The notes: generated by a model from the sequence alone, not told the origin. A stretch of 62,607 bases of DNA from Bacteroidota bacterium (GCA_029907355.1 JARYLZ010000009.1:1-62607), one strand, 5' to 3'; positions 44,509-53,468 are shown, counted from the stretch's first letter. A program made the numbers and translations.

Positions 44509-45539
44509 CGATCACGGTCGACCCATATGCCGGGTTCTGTTGGGGCGTCGTGCGCACCATCCGCATCGCGGAGGAAGAGCTGGCTCGCGGGAACGCCCTC
44601 GTGTGTCTCGGTGATCTCATTCACAATCCGCAGGAACTCGCCCGTTTGAAGAGGCTCGGTCTCCGAACGGTGGCTCACGAGGATCTCTCCGGTATTCCGC
44701 CGGGAACGAAAATTCTCGTCCGAGCACATGGAGAACCACCCGAGACATACCGCCGGGCGCGTGATCTCGGCCTGGAAGTCATCGACGCGACATGCCCGGT
44801 CGTCACCCGCTTGCAGGAGCGGATCCGGCGCTACGCGGATGAGGGTTACCAAGTCGTCATCTTCGGCAAGAAAGACCATGCCGAAGTGGTGGGACTACGC
44901 GGCGTCATCCACGACGCATGCGTCGTCGTCAAGAACGCTGAAGAAGCGATGCGCTTCGTAGACCCGCACCGTAAGACGGTGCTGTTCTCGCAGACGACGA
45001 TGGATAAACCGACGTTCAATGCCGTGCGGGAAGCGATCGAAACCCTCATCTCCTCTTCCCGCAAGACGGTGCCGAACCGGGAAGCGGTCGAGTTCCAAGC
45101 GAAGGACACCATCTGCGGGCAGGTCGCCGGTCGCGAACACAAGCTTCGGGAGTTCGCCGTCTCGAACGACGTTGTCCTGTTCGTGGCGGGAAAGAACAGC
45201 TCGAACGGACAGGTGTTGTTCGACATTTGCCGGAAGGCCAACTCGCGCTCACACTTCATCGAAGACGAGACGGAAATTTCCCTCTCGTGGTTCGAGGGGG
45301 CGGAGCGTATCGGGATCAGTGGCGCAACCAGCACACCGAAGTGGCTGATGGCCCATGTCGCCGAGTCCATCGTCCGCAGCGTTATCGACGCCCTCCCCCG
45401 AGAAGAATCAAAGAGCACCCAGCCGCTGCCGTTCACGATTCCAACCACCAAACCCCTCACGTTTTCCTCCCGGAACGGGTTCGAGGCAGCCGTACCCGGC
45501 CGTGAGCGAAAAACATGTTTCACCAAGGAGAATGAATGA
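44505..45539 (+). CDS. ispH: 4-hydroxy-3-methylbut-2-enyl diphosphate reductase
   Basis: Last enzyme of the MEP isoprenoid pathway, an iron-sulfur protein. The cluster cysteines are C12 (AGFCWGV), C97 (DATCPVV) and C204 (DTICGQ). Substrate-binding regions LIHNP, RAHGEPPE, SQTTMDKP and GISGATSTP are intact. 344 aa is longer than average (about 310) because of a ~35-residue Pro/Thr-rich tail. Start ATG 44505 overlaps the cmk stop, and its stop overlaps the rpsA start (ATGA at 45536-45539), so all three are translationally coupled. Confidence 0.96.
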   Translation: MTITVDPYAGFCWGVVRTIRIAEEELARGNALVCLGDLIHNPQELARLKRLGLRTVAHEDLSGIPPGTKILVRAHGEPPETYRRARDLGLEVIDATCPVVTRLQERIRRYADEGYQVVIFGKKDHAEVVGLRGVIHDACVVVKNAEEAMRFVDPHRKTVLFSQTTMDKPTFNAVREAIETLISSSRKTVPNREAVEFQAKDTICGQVAGREHKLREFAVSNDVVLFVAGKNSSNGQVLFDICRKANSRSHFIEDETEISLSWFEGAERIGISGATSTPKWLMAHVAESIVRSVIDALPREESKSTQPLPFTIPTTKPLTFSSRNGFEAAVPGRERKTCFTKENE

Positions 45540-47350
45540 CACAGGAAACCCTCACCCCCGGCGCTGACATGGAAATGCCCGCATCAGCCGCACCGTCGGT
45601 CTCGTCCGTCGAGTCTGGCGGTCGAAACGCCCCCGTCCGAACCGTCGGCCGTGTTGTGGAAGAATCCGATTACGAGCCGTCGGAATTCGACAAGTTGAAA
45701 TCGATGTACGAGAACACCCTCAGCACGCTCAAGAAGGGCGAGATCATCAAGGGAAAGATCATCAACCTGACGAAAGATTACGCGGTCATCGACATCGGCT
45801 TCAAATCGGAAGGGATGGTCGGACTCGACGAATTCACGAACGCATCCGAATTGAAGATCGGCGACGAGGTCGAGGTGTTCCTCGAATCCGTCGAGAACAA
45901 AGACGGCAACGTCATCCTCTCTCGCAAGCGGGCGGATTTCGTCCGGATTTGGGAAAGGATCCAGAGCGCATTCGAGAACGAGGAGATCCTCCAGGGACGC
46001 TGCATCCGACGCATCAAGGGTGGGATCGTCATGGATCTTATGGGGGTGGACGCTTTCCTGCCGGGTTCGCAAATCGATATCCGCCCGGTCCGAGATTTCG
46101 ATGCATATCTCGGGAAGACGCTCGATGTGCGGGTCGTCAAGCTCAACCAGCAGGCGGAGAACATCGTCGTCAGCCGCAAAGTGATCATCGAGGAGCAGAT
46201 CGCGGGCCAGCGCAAGGCGATCCTCGACAGTCTCGAGAAAGGCCAGATCCTCGAGGGCACCGTCAAGGCGATTACGGATTTCGGAGTATTCATCGACCTG
46301 GGCGGTGTCGATGGCCTCGTCCACATCACGGACATTTCATGGGGGCGCGTCAACCACCCCACCGAGGTGGTGAAACTCGATCAGACAGTCAACGTCGTCG
46401 TGCTCGATTTCGATGCGGAGAAAAAACGCATATCCCTCGGCATGAAACAGCTCATGCCGCACCCGTGGGAGAACATCGAACTGAAATACCCCGTGGGGAC
46501 GAAGGTGCGCGGGAAAGTCGTGTCCCTCGCCGAGTACGGCGCGTTCATCGAGATCGAGAAAGGGATCGAGGGGCTGATCCATATCAGCGAAATGAGTTGG
46601 ACGCAACATATCAAGCACCCCTCGCAAGTGGTTTCCATGGGACAGATGGTCGACGCCGTCATCCTCAATCTCGACGTCCAAGAGAAGAAAATTTCCCTCG
46701 GGATGAAACAACTCGAACCGGACCCCTGGTCGGATCTCATCACGAAATACCCCATCGGGTCGCGCCATACAGGGACGGTCCGCAACCTGACGAACTTCGG
46801 CGTCTTCGTAGAACTCGAGCCCGGCATCGACGGACTCGTGCACATTTCCGATCTCTCGTGGACGAAGAAGATCCGCCACCCGGGGGAAATCGTCAAGAAA
46901 GGGGACCGGCTCGATGTCGTCATCCTGGGCATCGACGTCGAGCAGAGGCGCATCTCTCTCGGGCACAAGCAGGTGCAGGAAAACCCGTGGGACGCTTTCG
47001 AAAAGCTCTACAATGTCAACACGGAAGTAGAAGGACGTATCGCGCGCATCATCGAGAAAGGGGTCATCGTCGAGCTGCCGTCGGGCGTCGACGGATTCGT
47101 GCCGTCATCTCAACTCGCCCCAAAGGTTGTCCGCAACCTGGCGGAATCGTTCCGCGAAGGCGATACGCTGCCGCTGAAGATCATCGAGTTCGACAAAGAG
47201 AATAAGAAAATCGTGCTGTCCGTCGTCGAGTACCTGAAAGACCGTGACCAGGCCACTGTGGAGGCGTACCTCGCCTCGCACGGCCTGCTCGACGCACCGG
47301 CGGGCGAGGCGAGCGATACCAAATCGGACGACTTCGTGTTCGACGAGTGA
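45536..47350 (+). CDS. rpsA: 30S ribosomal protein S1
   Basis: 604 aa mRNA-binding protein of the small ribosomal subunit. Six S1 (OB-fold) repeats are visible, beginning around residues 60, 145, 230, 318, 405 and 492; repeats 3-5 carry the clearest signature (GVFIDLGGVDGLVHITDISW and close variants). An acidic Ser/Asp tail ends the protein. It is the last gene of the cmk-ispH-rpsA set and is followed by a strong hairpin at 47374-47396. Confidence 0.96.
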   Translation: MTQETLTPGADMEMPASAAPSVSSVESGGRNAPVRTVGRVVEESDYEPSEFDKLKSMYENTLSTLKKGEIIKGKIINLTKDYAVIDIGFKSEGMVGLDEFTNASELKIGDEVEVFLESVENKDGNVILSRKRADFVRIWERIQSAFENEEILQGRCIRRIKGGIVMDLMGVDAFLPGSQIDIRPVRDFDAYLGKTLDVRVVKLNQQAENIVVSRKVIIEEQIAGQRKAILDSLEKGQILEGTVKAITDFGVFIDLGGVDGLVHITDISWGRVNHPTEVVKLDQTVNVVVLDFDAEKKRISLGMKQLMPHPWENIELKYPVGTKVRGKVVSLAEYGAFIEIEKGIEGLIHISEMSWTQHIKHPSQVVSMGQMVDAVILNLDVQEKKISLGMKQLEPDPWSDLITKYPIGSRHTGTVRNLTNFGVFVELEPGIDGLVHISDLSWTKKIRHPGEIVKKGDRLDVVILGIDVEQRRISLGHKQVQENPWDAFEKLYNVNTEVEGRIARIIEKGVIVELPSGVDGFVPSSQLAPKVVRNLAESFREGDTLPLKIIEFDKENKKIVLSVVEYLKDRDQATVEAYLASHGLLDAPAGEASDTKSDDFVFDE

Positions 47351-47373
47351 AACGTACGGTTTCCGGGATTCAA

Positions 47374-47396
47374 AGGGGGGAGCGGTGCTCCCCCCT
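47374..47396 (+). terminator. Strong GC hairpin after rpsA
   Basis: Perfect inverted repeat: AGGGGGGAGC (47374-47383), loop GGT, GCTCCCCCCT (47387-47396), 24 bp past the rpsA stop. It is very stable but not followed by a T-tract, so it may act as a weak terminator or as a 3'-end protecting structure. Confidence 0.55.
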
Positions 47397-47535
47397 CGCA
47401 TTCACGGCGAGTCGACGCGGATGCCGGTGCCGATTGCCGTGTTGGAACGGGAACCCCATACGGGAAAACAGAGGGGAACCGGCGATCCGGCCTTGCATCC
47501 CTGGGGAAGCGTGATCCCGCCAGTCTCTCCAAGCT

Positions 47536-48840
47536 ATGACGATGGCACTTCGTTTTTCCACATATACGATCGGCTGCAAGCTCAACTATTCGGAGACGGC
47601 ATCGATCCGCCGGACATTCGCCGAAGCCGGGCTCCGCGAGGTCCCTTTCGGAGAGGAAGCGGACGTCGTCGTTGTCAACACGTGCACGGTGACGAGCAAG
47701 GCGGATCATGACACGAGGAACATCATTCGCAGGGCATTACGCGTATCGCCCCGCGCTTTCGTCATCGTCACGGGGTGCGCCGCTCAGCTCCGCCACGACG
47801 AACTCGCATCCATAGAGGGAGTCGACCTCATCGTCGGAACGGAGGACAAGCACCGTCTCCTCGAGTTGGCCGGTGACTTGAGAAAGGTCGGAATGGCGAG
47901 GGTCGTGGTCCGGGATCTCCATCGCCGCCCTTCTTTTCACGCCGCTTTCGCATCGGAAGGAAGCGGGAGGACACGGGCGTTTCTCAAAATCCAGGATGGA
48001 TGCGATTACCGGTGCACGTACTGCACGGTCCCCCTCGCCCGAGGCGGGAGCAGATCGGCCGACATCGAGGCGACAGTGAGCGGTGTCCGCAACATCGTGC
48101 GGCAGGGGTTTCAGGAAATCGTGTTGACGGGCGTGAACGTCGGCGATTACGGGAAGGGGCAGGGGGCTTCGCTCGCGGACCTCGTCCGCGCGGTCATCGA
48201 ACTTCCCGGCGATTTCCGGTTACGGATCAGTTCGGTCGAGCCGGATCTCCTCACGGATGAACTCATCGAGCTCGCGGCGAAGGGGGAAAAGATCTGCCCG
48301 CACTTTCACCTTCCCCTTCAATCCGGGAGTGACGAGATCCTCCGACTCATGGGGCGTCGGTATGACACGGCATTCTTTCGAGAACGCATCGAAGCTCTGA
48401 AACACAAGCTTCCTCACACCGGAATCTGGGTGGACGTCATCGTGGGTTTCCCGGGTGAGACGGAAAAACATTTCGAAGCAACACGGACGTTCCTGGAAGG
48501 TTTGCCGGTGTCTGCCCTTCACGTTTTCACGTTCTCCGAGCGTCCGGGTACTCCCGCCGCCGCATATGGAGGTCATATCCCCGATGCAGTGAAACGCGAA
48601 CGGAATGGCGTTCTCCGCCGCCTGTCCGAGGGGAAACGTGCAACGTTCTATCGAAGCGAACTCGGGTCCGTGAGGCGGGTTCTCTTCGAAACGGGAGGCG
48701 AGCGCGGCATGATCGAAGGATTCACGGAGAATTACATCCGCGTCGCGGTTCCGCAGTGCACCGCTTCCCCGAGAACCATGAGGCGCGTGCGTCTGGAACA
48801 AATCGTGATGGGCCGCGTGTTGGGGGTGGTCATCGACTGA
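47536..48840 (+). CDS. mtaB: tRNA t6A37 methylthiotransferase MtaB
   Basis: Radical-SAM enzyme that adds a methylthio group to t6A at position 37 of ANN-decoding tRNAs. The N-terminal UPF0004 domain has cysteines in TIGCKLN, NTCTVT and VTGCAAQ (second 4Fe-4S cluster). The radical-SAM motif is CDYRCTYC, and FHLPLQSGSDEILRLMGR and VDVIVGFPGETE are family hallmarks. 434 aa is typical of MtaB rather than MiaB; the FHLPLQSGSD form fits both, and the NYSETASIRRTF start favours MtaB. Confidence 0.9.
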   Translation: MTMALRFSTYTIGCKLNYSETASIRRTFAEAGLREVPFGEEADVVVVNTCTVTSKADHDTRNIIRRALRVSPRAFVIVTGCAAQLRHDELASIEGVDLIVGTEDKHRLLELAGDLRKVGMARVVVRDLHRRPSFHAAFASEGSGRTRAFLKIQDGCDYRCTYCTVPLARGGSRSADIEATVSGVRNIVRQGFQEIVLTGVNVGDYGKGQGASLADLVRAVIELPGDFRLRISSVEPDLLTDELIELAAKGEKICPHFHLPLQSGSDEILRLMGRRYDTAFFRERIEALKHKLPHTGIWVDVIVGFPGETEKHFEATRTFLEGLPVSALHVFTFSERPGTPAAAYGGHIPDAVKRERNGVLRRLSEGKRATFYRSELGSVRRVLFETGGERGMIEGFTENYIRVAVPQCTASPRTMRRVRLEQIVMGRVLGVVID

Positions 48841-48891
48841 GTGCCGTCGGATCACACTGCGCAACCATTGCGGGCCACACGGTAGGGGATA

Positions 48892-48921
48892 GTATCCGGA
48901 TACCCTTCGATCGGGTGTAAC
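48892..48921. other. Palindrome and hairpin between mtaB and ffh
   Basis: Two adjacent dyads: the perfect 12-bp palindrome GTATCCGGATAC (48892-48903), and ATACCC-TTCGATC-GGGTGT (48901-48919), which share bases and so are alternative structures. They lie 50-80 bp past the mtaB stop and upstream of the ffh promoter candidate. Could be a terminator (no T-tract until 48938) or an operator. The TTCGATC loop looks like a tRNA T-loop, but no acceptor or anticodon arm fits. Confidence 0.35.
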
Positions 48922-48940
48922 GAATACGATCACCTTCATT

Positions 48941-48976
48941 TTTGCCCCTTGTTTTCTTTTTTCCTATACTTATAAG
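48941..48976 (+). promoter_or_regulatory. Putative promoter of the ffh-rplS operon
   Basis: TTTG (48941-48944) and TATACTTA (48965-48972) are 20 bp apart, close to the Bacteroidota consensus TTTG-N19-21-TAnnTTTG (two mismatches in the second box). Overlapping it, TTGTTT (48949-48954), 16 bp, TATAAG (48971-48976) fits a sigma70-type promoter. Either would give a leader of about 25-30 nt before ATG 49008. Confidence 0.45.
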
Positions 48977-49007
48977 CTTTTTCCGAAGCATTTTTTCATA
49001 CGAGAAT

Positions 49008-50339
49008 ATGTTCGAGACACTGACGGAAAAACTGGACACGGCTCTGCGCCGCATCCGCGGACAGCACCGCATGACGGAAGCGAACGTCGACGAATCGCTC
49101 CGCGAGGTGCGCCGCGCCTTGCTCGATGCCGACGTGAATTTCCAGGTAGCCAAGGGATTCATCGAGTCCGTCAAGACGCGGGCGCTCGGGCAGGAGGTTC
49201 TCAAAAGCCTCTCGCCCGGTCAGCAATTCGTGAAAATCATTCACGACGAACTCGTCGCCCTCATGGGGAGCAACCGGGCGGATTTGAACTTCTCGCCTTC
49301 GGGTCTCACCATCATCATGGTCGCGGGACTGCAAGGATCCGGGAAAACGACTTTCGCAGGGAAACTCGCCCTGTACGTGAAAGAGAAAGGCCGGTTCCCC
49401 TTACTCGTCGCAGCCGACGTCTACCGTCCCGCCGCTATCGAGCAGTTGAAACTCCTGGCGAAGACCATCGAGGTCCCGGTCTATGCCGGGGATGAACGGA
49501 CGCCGGTCCGCATCGTCGAGGAGGCGCTCGACCACGCGAGGAAAAACCTGCGCGACACCGTCATCATCGACACGGCGGGGCGGCTCAGCATCGACGAGCA
49601 GATGATGCAGGAAGTCGCCGAGATCAAGCAGAAGGTCAAGCCGACGGAAATTCTCTTCGTGGTCGACGCCATGACCGGCCAGGACGCCGTCAACACCGCC
49701 AAGGCATTTCACGAGAGGTTGGACTTCGACGGCGTCGTCCTCACGAAGTTGGACGGCGACACGCGCGGCGGCGCAGCCCTGTCGATCCGGAAGGTCGTCG
49801 ACAAACCCATCAAGTTCGTCGGGACAGGGGAGAAGCTCGATGCGCTCGAGCCGTTCTACCCCGATCGCATGGCCTCCCGCATTCTCGGCATGGGGGACAT
49901 CGTCACACTCGCCGAAAAAGCACAGCAGCAGTTCGATGAGACGGAGGCGGAAAAGCTTGAACGGAAGATGCGCAAGAACCAGTTCACCCTGGAAGATTTC
50001 TACGCGCAGCTTCAAGCGTTGAAGAAGATGGGCCCCCTCTCCTCGATTCTCGAGATGATACCCGGCGCCGGCAAAATGTTCAAAGGCATGGATGTGGACG
50101 ACCGCGCGTTCATCCGCGTCGAGGCCATCATCCTTTCGATGACACCGGAGGAGCGCCGGAAGCCCGCTATTATCAATGGGAGCCGACGCCGCCGCATCGC
50201 TGCGGGGAGCGGAACGACGGTGCAGGATGTGAACAGGCTCTTGAAGCAGTTCGCCGAGATGCAGAAAATGATGAAGACATTGACGCGTGGCGGGATGAGG
50301 CGATTCGCCCGCGGCATGTCGGGCGGTCTCGGTTCGTAA
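49008..50339 (+). CDS. ffh: Signal recognition particle protein Ffh
   Basis: GTPase that targets nascent membrane proteins with 4.5S RNA. N domain (ETLTEKLDTALRRIRGQ), G domain with P-loop GLQGSGKTTFAGKLA, DTAGRL, TKLDGD and the insertion-box region AADVYRPAAIEQL. The methionine-rich M domain (about residues 325-443) includes QMKKMGPLSS-like sequence LKKMGPLSSILEMIPG and the RNA-binding SRRRRIAAGSGTTVQDVN. ATG 49008 gives the standard N-terminus (443 aa); the frame is open from 48942. First gene of a conserved translation operon. Confidence 0.96.
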   Translation: MFETLTEKLDTALRRIRGQHRMTEANVDESLREVRRALLDADVNFQVAKGFIESVKTRALGQEVLKSLSPGQQFVKIIHDELVALMGSNRADLNFSPSGLTIIMVAGLQGSGKTTFAGKLALYVKEKGRFPLLVAADVYRPAAIEQLKLLAKTIEVPVYAGDERTPVRIVEEALDHARKNLRDTVIIDTAGRLSIDEQMMQEVAEIKQKVKPTEILFVVDAMTGQDAVNTAKAFHERLDFDGVVLTKLDGDTRGGAALSIRKVVDKPIKFVGTGEKLDALEPFYPDRMASRILGMGDIVTLAEKAQQQFDETEAEKLERKMRKNQFTLEDFYAQLQALKKMGPLSSILEMIPGAGKMFKGMDVDDRAFIRVEAIILSMTPEERRKPAIINGSRRRRIAAGSGTTVQDVNRLLKQFAEMQKMMKTLTRGGMRRFARGMSGGLGS

Positions 50340-50403
50340 GTGGTACGGGGAACGTTTTCATCGACACCCAGGAAGATCACATCTCAATTCGGAGGTTTCA
50401 TTC

Positions 50404-50838
50404 GTGGTTACACTTCGTTTGCAACGTCGGGGAAGAAAAAAACTTCCCGTCTACAAAATCGTCGCCACCGACTCGCGGGCACCGCGTGACGGCCGCTTCA
50501 TCGAAGCCATCGGCCGGTACGAGCCGTTGCGCGAGCCCGCCGTCATTGAAATCAATCGGGACCGTGTCCGGTACTGGCTCAGCGTGGGGGCACAGCCGTC
50601 GGATACCGTTCGAAGCCTTCTTCGGCGCGAGGGCGTGTATCTCGAAATGCACTTGGAGCGCAAGGGGAAATCGCCTGAGGAAATCGCGGCAGAGGTGGAT
50701 GCATGGCGCCGTAGCGCAGCGGAACGCCTGCAGAGGAAAGGGGCGAAAAAACGCCGCCGCCTGATGGAAAAAGGAGAGGAAGTCGAAACCGCCGTCAATG
50801 CCGCCCCCGAGGCGGAGAACCAGGAAACGCAATCCTAA
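50404..50838 (+). CDS. rpsP: 30S ribosomal protein S16, C-terminally extended
   Basis: Residues 1-80 are standard S16 (VTLRLQRRGRKKLPVYKIVATDSRAPRDGRFIEAIGRYEP and WLSVGAQPSDTVRSLLRREG). Residues ~85-144 add a charged tail (RKGAKKRRRLMEKGEEVE then Ala/Glu) found in many Bacteroidota S16 proteins. Start is GTG 50404 with GGAGG 8 nt upstream. Lies 64 bp after ffh. Confidence 0.95.
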   Translation: MVTLRLQRRGRKKLPVYKIVATDSRAPRDGRFIEAIGRYEPLREPAVIEINRDRVRYWLSVGAQPSDTVRSLLRREGVYLEMHLERKGKSPEEIAAEVDAWRRSAAERLQRKGAKKRRRLMEKGEEVETAVNAAPEAENQETQS

Positions 50839-50931
50839 ACGGGCTTTCTCCGGAGAACGCAAAGAGGCATCCTGCACGATCGAGAACGGACGGTGTGACT
50901 GGAGCGACGGGTTCGAACGGAGAGGGGACGA

Positions 50932-51459
50932 TTGACGGTGCCGGATCTGTGCCTGATAGCCGATATCATCGGACCGCATGGTGTCCGAGGACTCATGCGC
51001 TTGCGCTCGCAGTCCGATGTCGAGGGGCGTTTCCGTCGCCTGTACACCGTCTGGGTCGGGAATGACCCGTCCCAAGCGAAGCGAATGAACGTACGCTCGG
51101 TGGAAGAGAAAGCAGGGCGCCTGCTCGTGTCCCTCGAAACGGTCGAGACGCGCACCCAGGCCCAGGAATACGTCGGCAAGCATCTGTACGTGGAAGAAAA
51201 GGATATGGAACCCGCTCCGCCCGGGCGCTACTATGTCCACGATCTCATCGGCTGTTCCGTTCGTTCAGGCGGGCATACGCGGGGGACCGTGACCGACGTT
51301 CTCCTGATGCCCGCGCAGGATCTCTACGTTGTCGCGTGCGGGGGCAAAGAAGTGCTCATCCCTGCCGTCCCGGCCATCGTGACGAAGGTGGATATCGAGG
51401 CGCGCTGTATCGATGTGGCGGAACTCCCAGGACTTTTCGAGGATGAGCATGAGGATTGA
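50932..51459 (+). CDS. rimM: Ribosome maturation factor RimM
   Basis: 175 aa, binds S19 and assists 30S head assembly. N-terminal RimM barrel ([19 protein letters not shown]) and C-terminal PRC-barrel ([19 protein letters not shown] ... [13 protein letters not shown]). The start is the TTG at 50932 (GAGGGG 4 nt upstream) or the in-frame GTG at 50938. The gene overlaps trmD by 11 bp. Confidence 0.93.
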   Translation: MTVPDLCLIADIIGPHGVRGLMRLRSQSDVEGRFRRLYTVWVGNDPSQAKRMNVRSVEEKAGRLLVSLETVETRTQAQEYVGKHLYVEEKDMEPAPPGRYYVHDLIGCSVRSGGHTRGTVTDVLLMPAQDLYVVACGGKEVLIPAVPAIVTKVDIEARCIDVAELPGLFEDEHED

Positions 51460-52141
51460 TATTCTCACCGGATTCCCCGGGCTCTTCCAAGGTCCTCTTA
51501 CCGAGAGCATTATCGGCAGGGCTGTTCGCAACGGGAAGGTGGAAATTCACCTCCACGATTTGCGTGACTACACCCACGACCGTCACAGGACCATCGACGA
51601 CACCCCCTATGGAGGGGGTGCGGGGATGATTCTCAAACCCGAACCGATTTTCGAGTGCATGGATGCCCTCTTCGCGGAGCGCTCGTACGACGAAGTCATC
51701 CTGACGACGCCCGCAGGCTTGCGGTATACGCAGGACGAAGCGAAACGGCTCTCCCTTCTCAACGCCGTCGCGATCATCTGCGGGCGGTACAAAGGGGTGG
51801 ACGAACGCGTACGGGAAGCTCTCGTGACACGGGAAATTTCCATCGGAGACTACGTCCTGACGGGCGGCGAACTCGCGGGGATGGTCATCATCGACACCGT
51901 CGTCCGTCTCCTGCCCGGGGTGGTGGGGGATGGGGAATCCATCCTGAGCGATTCGTTCATGGAAAACGAACTCGACTGCGGGTATTACACGAGACCTGCC
52001 GAGTACCGCGGGATGAAGGTTCCGGAAGTTCTCCTCTCCGGCAATCACGCGGAAATCGCACGCTGGCGGGCGGCGCAGTCCGCGCGAAGGACGCTCGAGC
52101 GGCGTCCCGATCTCTTCGGGGAGAGGGGAAAAACGACGTGA
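51449..52141 (+). CDS. trmD: tRNA (guanine37-N1)-methyltransferase TrmD
   Basis: 230 aa SPOUT-class methyltransferase that methylates G37 next to the anticodon. Motifs: [56 protein letters not shown] and the [21 protein letters not shown] knot region. ATG 51449 was chosen over 51443 because GAGG (51439-51442) is 6 nt upstream; both lie inside rimM. Confidence 0.95.
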   Translation: MRIDILTGFPGLFQGPLTESIIGRAVRNGKVEIHLHDLRDYTHDRHRTIDDTPYGGGAGMILKPEPIFECMDALFAERSYDEVILTTPAGLRYTQDEAKRLSLLNAVAIICGRYKGVDERVREALVTREISIGDYVLTGGELAGMVIIDTVVRLLPGVVGDGESILSDSFMENELDCGYYTRPAEYRGMKVPEVLLSGNHAEIARWRAAQSARRTLERRPDLFGERGKTT

Positions 52142-52196
52142 ACCGATTCGAGAAATTCCTTTATATTGCATAACATATGTTTCGGAAGGAGTGTCC

Positions 52197-52535
52197 ATGA
52201 ACAAGATCGATTTGTTGGAACGGTCGCAAATGAGAAGCGACGTTCCGGAGTTTTACCCCGGAGACACGGTGAGCGTGCACGTCCGTGTCGTCGAGGGGGA
52301 CAAAGAGAGAATCCAGGAATTCCGCGGTATCGTGATCGCGATTCGGGGAAGCGGACTGAAAAAAACATTCACCGTGAGGAAAATCTCTTACGGGGTCGGT
52401 GTGGAGCGGATCTTCCCCGTCCATTCACCATCCGTTGCGAAAATCGTCAAGGTGCGGAGTGGAAACGTGCGCCGCGCAAAACTCTATTACCTCCGTCACC
52501 TCGCCGCAAAACAGGTCCGTGCGAAAACGACCTGA
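52197..52535 (+). CDS. rplS: 50S ribosomal protein L19
   Basis: 112 aa. Typical core [25 protein letters not shown] and [15 protein letters not shown], and the end [27 protein letters not shown] 6 nt before ATG 52197 fixes the start. Last gene of ffh-rpsP-rimM-trmD-rplS; a terminator follows at 52556. Confidence 0.96.
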   Translation: MNKIDLLERSQMRSDVPEFYPGDTVSVHVRVVEGDKERIQEFRGIVIAIRGSGLKKTFTVRKISYGVGVERIFPVHSPSVAKIVKVRSGNVRRAKLYYLRHLAAKQVRAKTT

Positions 52536-52555
52536 CCCCAGCCGGTCCTTCCGTC

Positions 52556-52588
52556 AAGAGACATGCGCGGGCATGTCTCTTCTTATTT
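52556..52588 (+). terminator. Rho-independent terminator after rplS
   Basis: Perfect 11-bp stem AAGAGACATGC (52556-52566) / GCATGTCTCTT (52571-52581), loop GCGG, followed by CTTATTT. Placed 20 bp past the rplS stop. The next gene starts only 20 bp after the T-rich tail, so that gene's transcript must read through or begin within the hairpin. Confidence 0.85.
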
Positions 52589-52607
52589 GGGGAAGAGCGG
52601 GGGAGGC

Positions 52608-53441
52608 ATGACTTACGCCGTCGGGTACCCTTGCGTTCGTCCTTTCCTCGATGCTCTGGCCTCGGCCTTGCCCCCATCCGAAGGCCGGATCCACACGGAC
52701 ACCGAGGAAAACGTAGGGTGGAGGCTTCTCGAACAGCAGTGCGAAACCGCCGTCGTTCCACCGAGCGTCCCCGCTTGGAAGCACGGCGAACTTTCCCTCG
52801 TTCCGGGGGGTGCCGTTTCAGCCGTCGGTCCGACGAACGACATCGTCCTGTTCTTCTCACCCGGCCTGATGACCATCCGGCATATCGGGACCCGCAGCCC
52901 TGAAGTATACGAAATCCTCCTTGCGGAAGTCGTCCTTCGCGAGAAATACCGCATGACGCCGACATTCCACCGATGGGACGGCACCGTTGAAGAAGGACTC
53001 CGCCGCTACGACGCGGTGCTTCTGCTCGATGAGGACATCCCGCACGGAAGGGTCGCCCCTTTCCACACTTTAGACCTCGTGGATGAGTGGTTCGATATGA
53101 CGCAGTTGCCCTTCATTCGGACGGTTACCGCAGGCTGGACCCATCTCCTGACAAAACCCTTTTGCGACGCCGTTGCAACCGCGGCATCCGCCGTCGATGC
53201 GCGCCTGCTCTCAGACCTCGAGGAACGGCTGGTTCGCCAGGGAACCACGTCGGGCTGTGAATCCGTACCAGGCCATTACCGGTGCATTCTCGATGCGGAT
53301 GTCATCGAGGGACTGGATGTCTTTTTCCGCTTCTGTTTCTATCACGGGCTTCGCCGGGACATTCCGAGTTTTCACGTGTGGAGCGAGGAAGAGAGGGGTA
53401 CGCCGGGCAAGCCGCTTGACCACGGGAGTCCAAACGGGTAG
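52608..53441 (+). CDS. Divergent MqnA-like (menaquinone biosynthesis MqnA/MqnD family) protein
   Basis: 277 aa, the length of chorismate dehydratase MqnA (first step of the futalosine menaquinone pathway). Order of landmarks agrees with MqnA: AVGYPCVRPFLDAL at the start, a GGAVSAVGPTNDIVLFF strand, SPEVYEILLAEVVLREKY helix, YDAVLLLDEDIPHG (MqnA usually has a DAxLLIGD motif here), then TLDLVDEWFDMTQLPFIRTVTAGW (usually DLGxEWxxxTGLPFVFAVW). Many normally conserved residues differ, so it may be a paralogue with another substrate. ATG 52608 follows GGGAGG very closely (1 nt), an unusual spacing. No other mqn genes are in the window. Confidence 0.62.
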   Translation: MTYAVGYPCVRPFLDALASALPPSEGRIHTDTEENVGWRLLEQQCETAVVPPSVPAWKHGELSLVPGGAVSAVGPTNDIVLFFSPGLMTIRHIGTRSPEVYEILLAEVVLREKYRMTPTFHRWDGTVEEGLRRYDAVLLLDEDIPHGRVAPFHTLDLVDEWFDMTQLPFIRTVTAGWTHLLTKPFCDAVATAASAVDARLLSDLEERLVRQGTTSGCESVPGHYRCILDADVIEGLDVFFRFCFYHGLRRDIPSFHVWSEEERGTPGKPLDHGSPNG

Positions 53442-53468
53442 ATTCCGCGCACACGACGGCGAACCCCT

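Noticed and set aside
48841-48930. Possible tRNA because of a TTCGATC loop on a paired stem
   Set aside because: No matching acceptor stem, D-arm or anticodon arm can be drawn around it.
48841-49007. SRP 4.5S RNA next to ffh
   Set aside because: The conserved GGAAGCAGC-type domain IV motif is not present.
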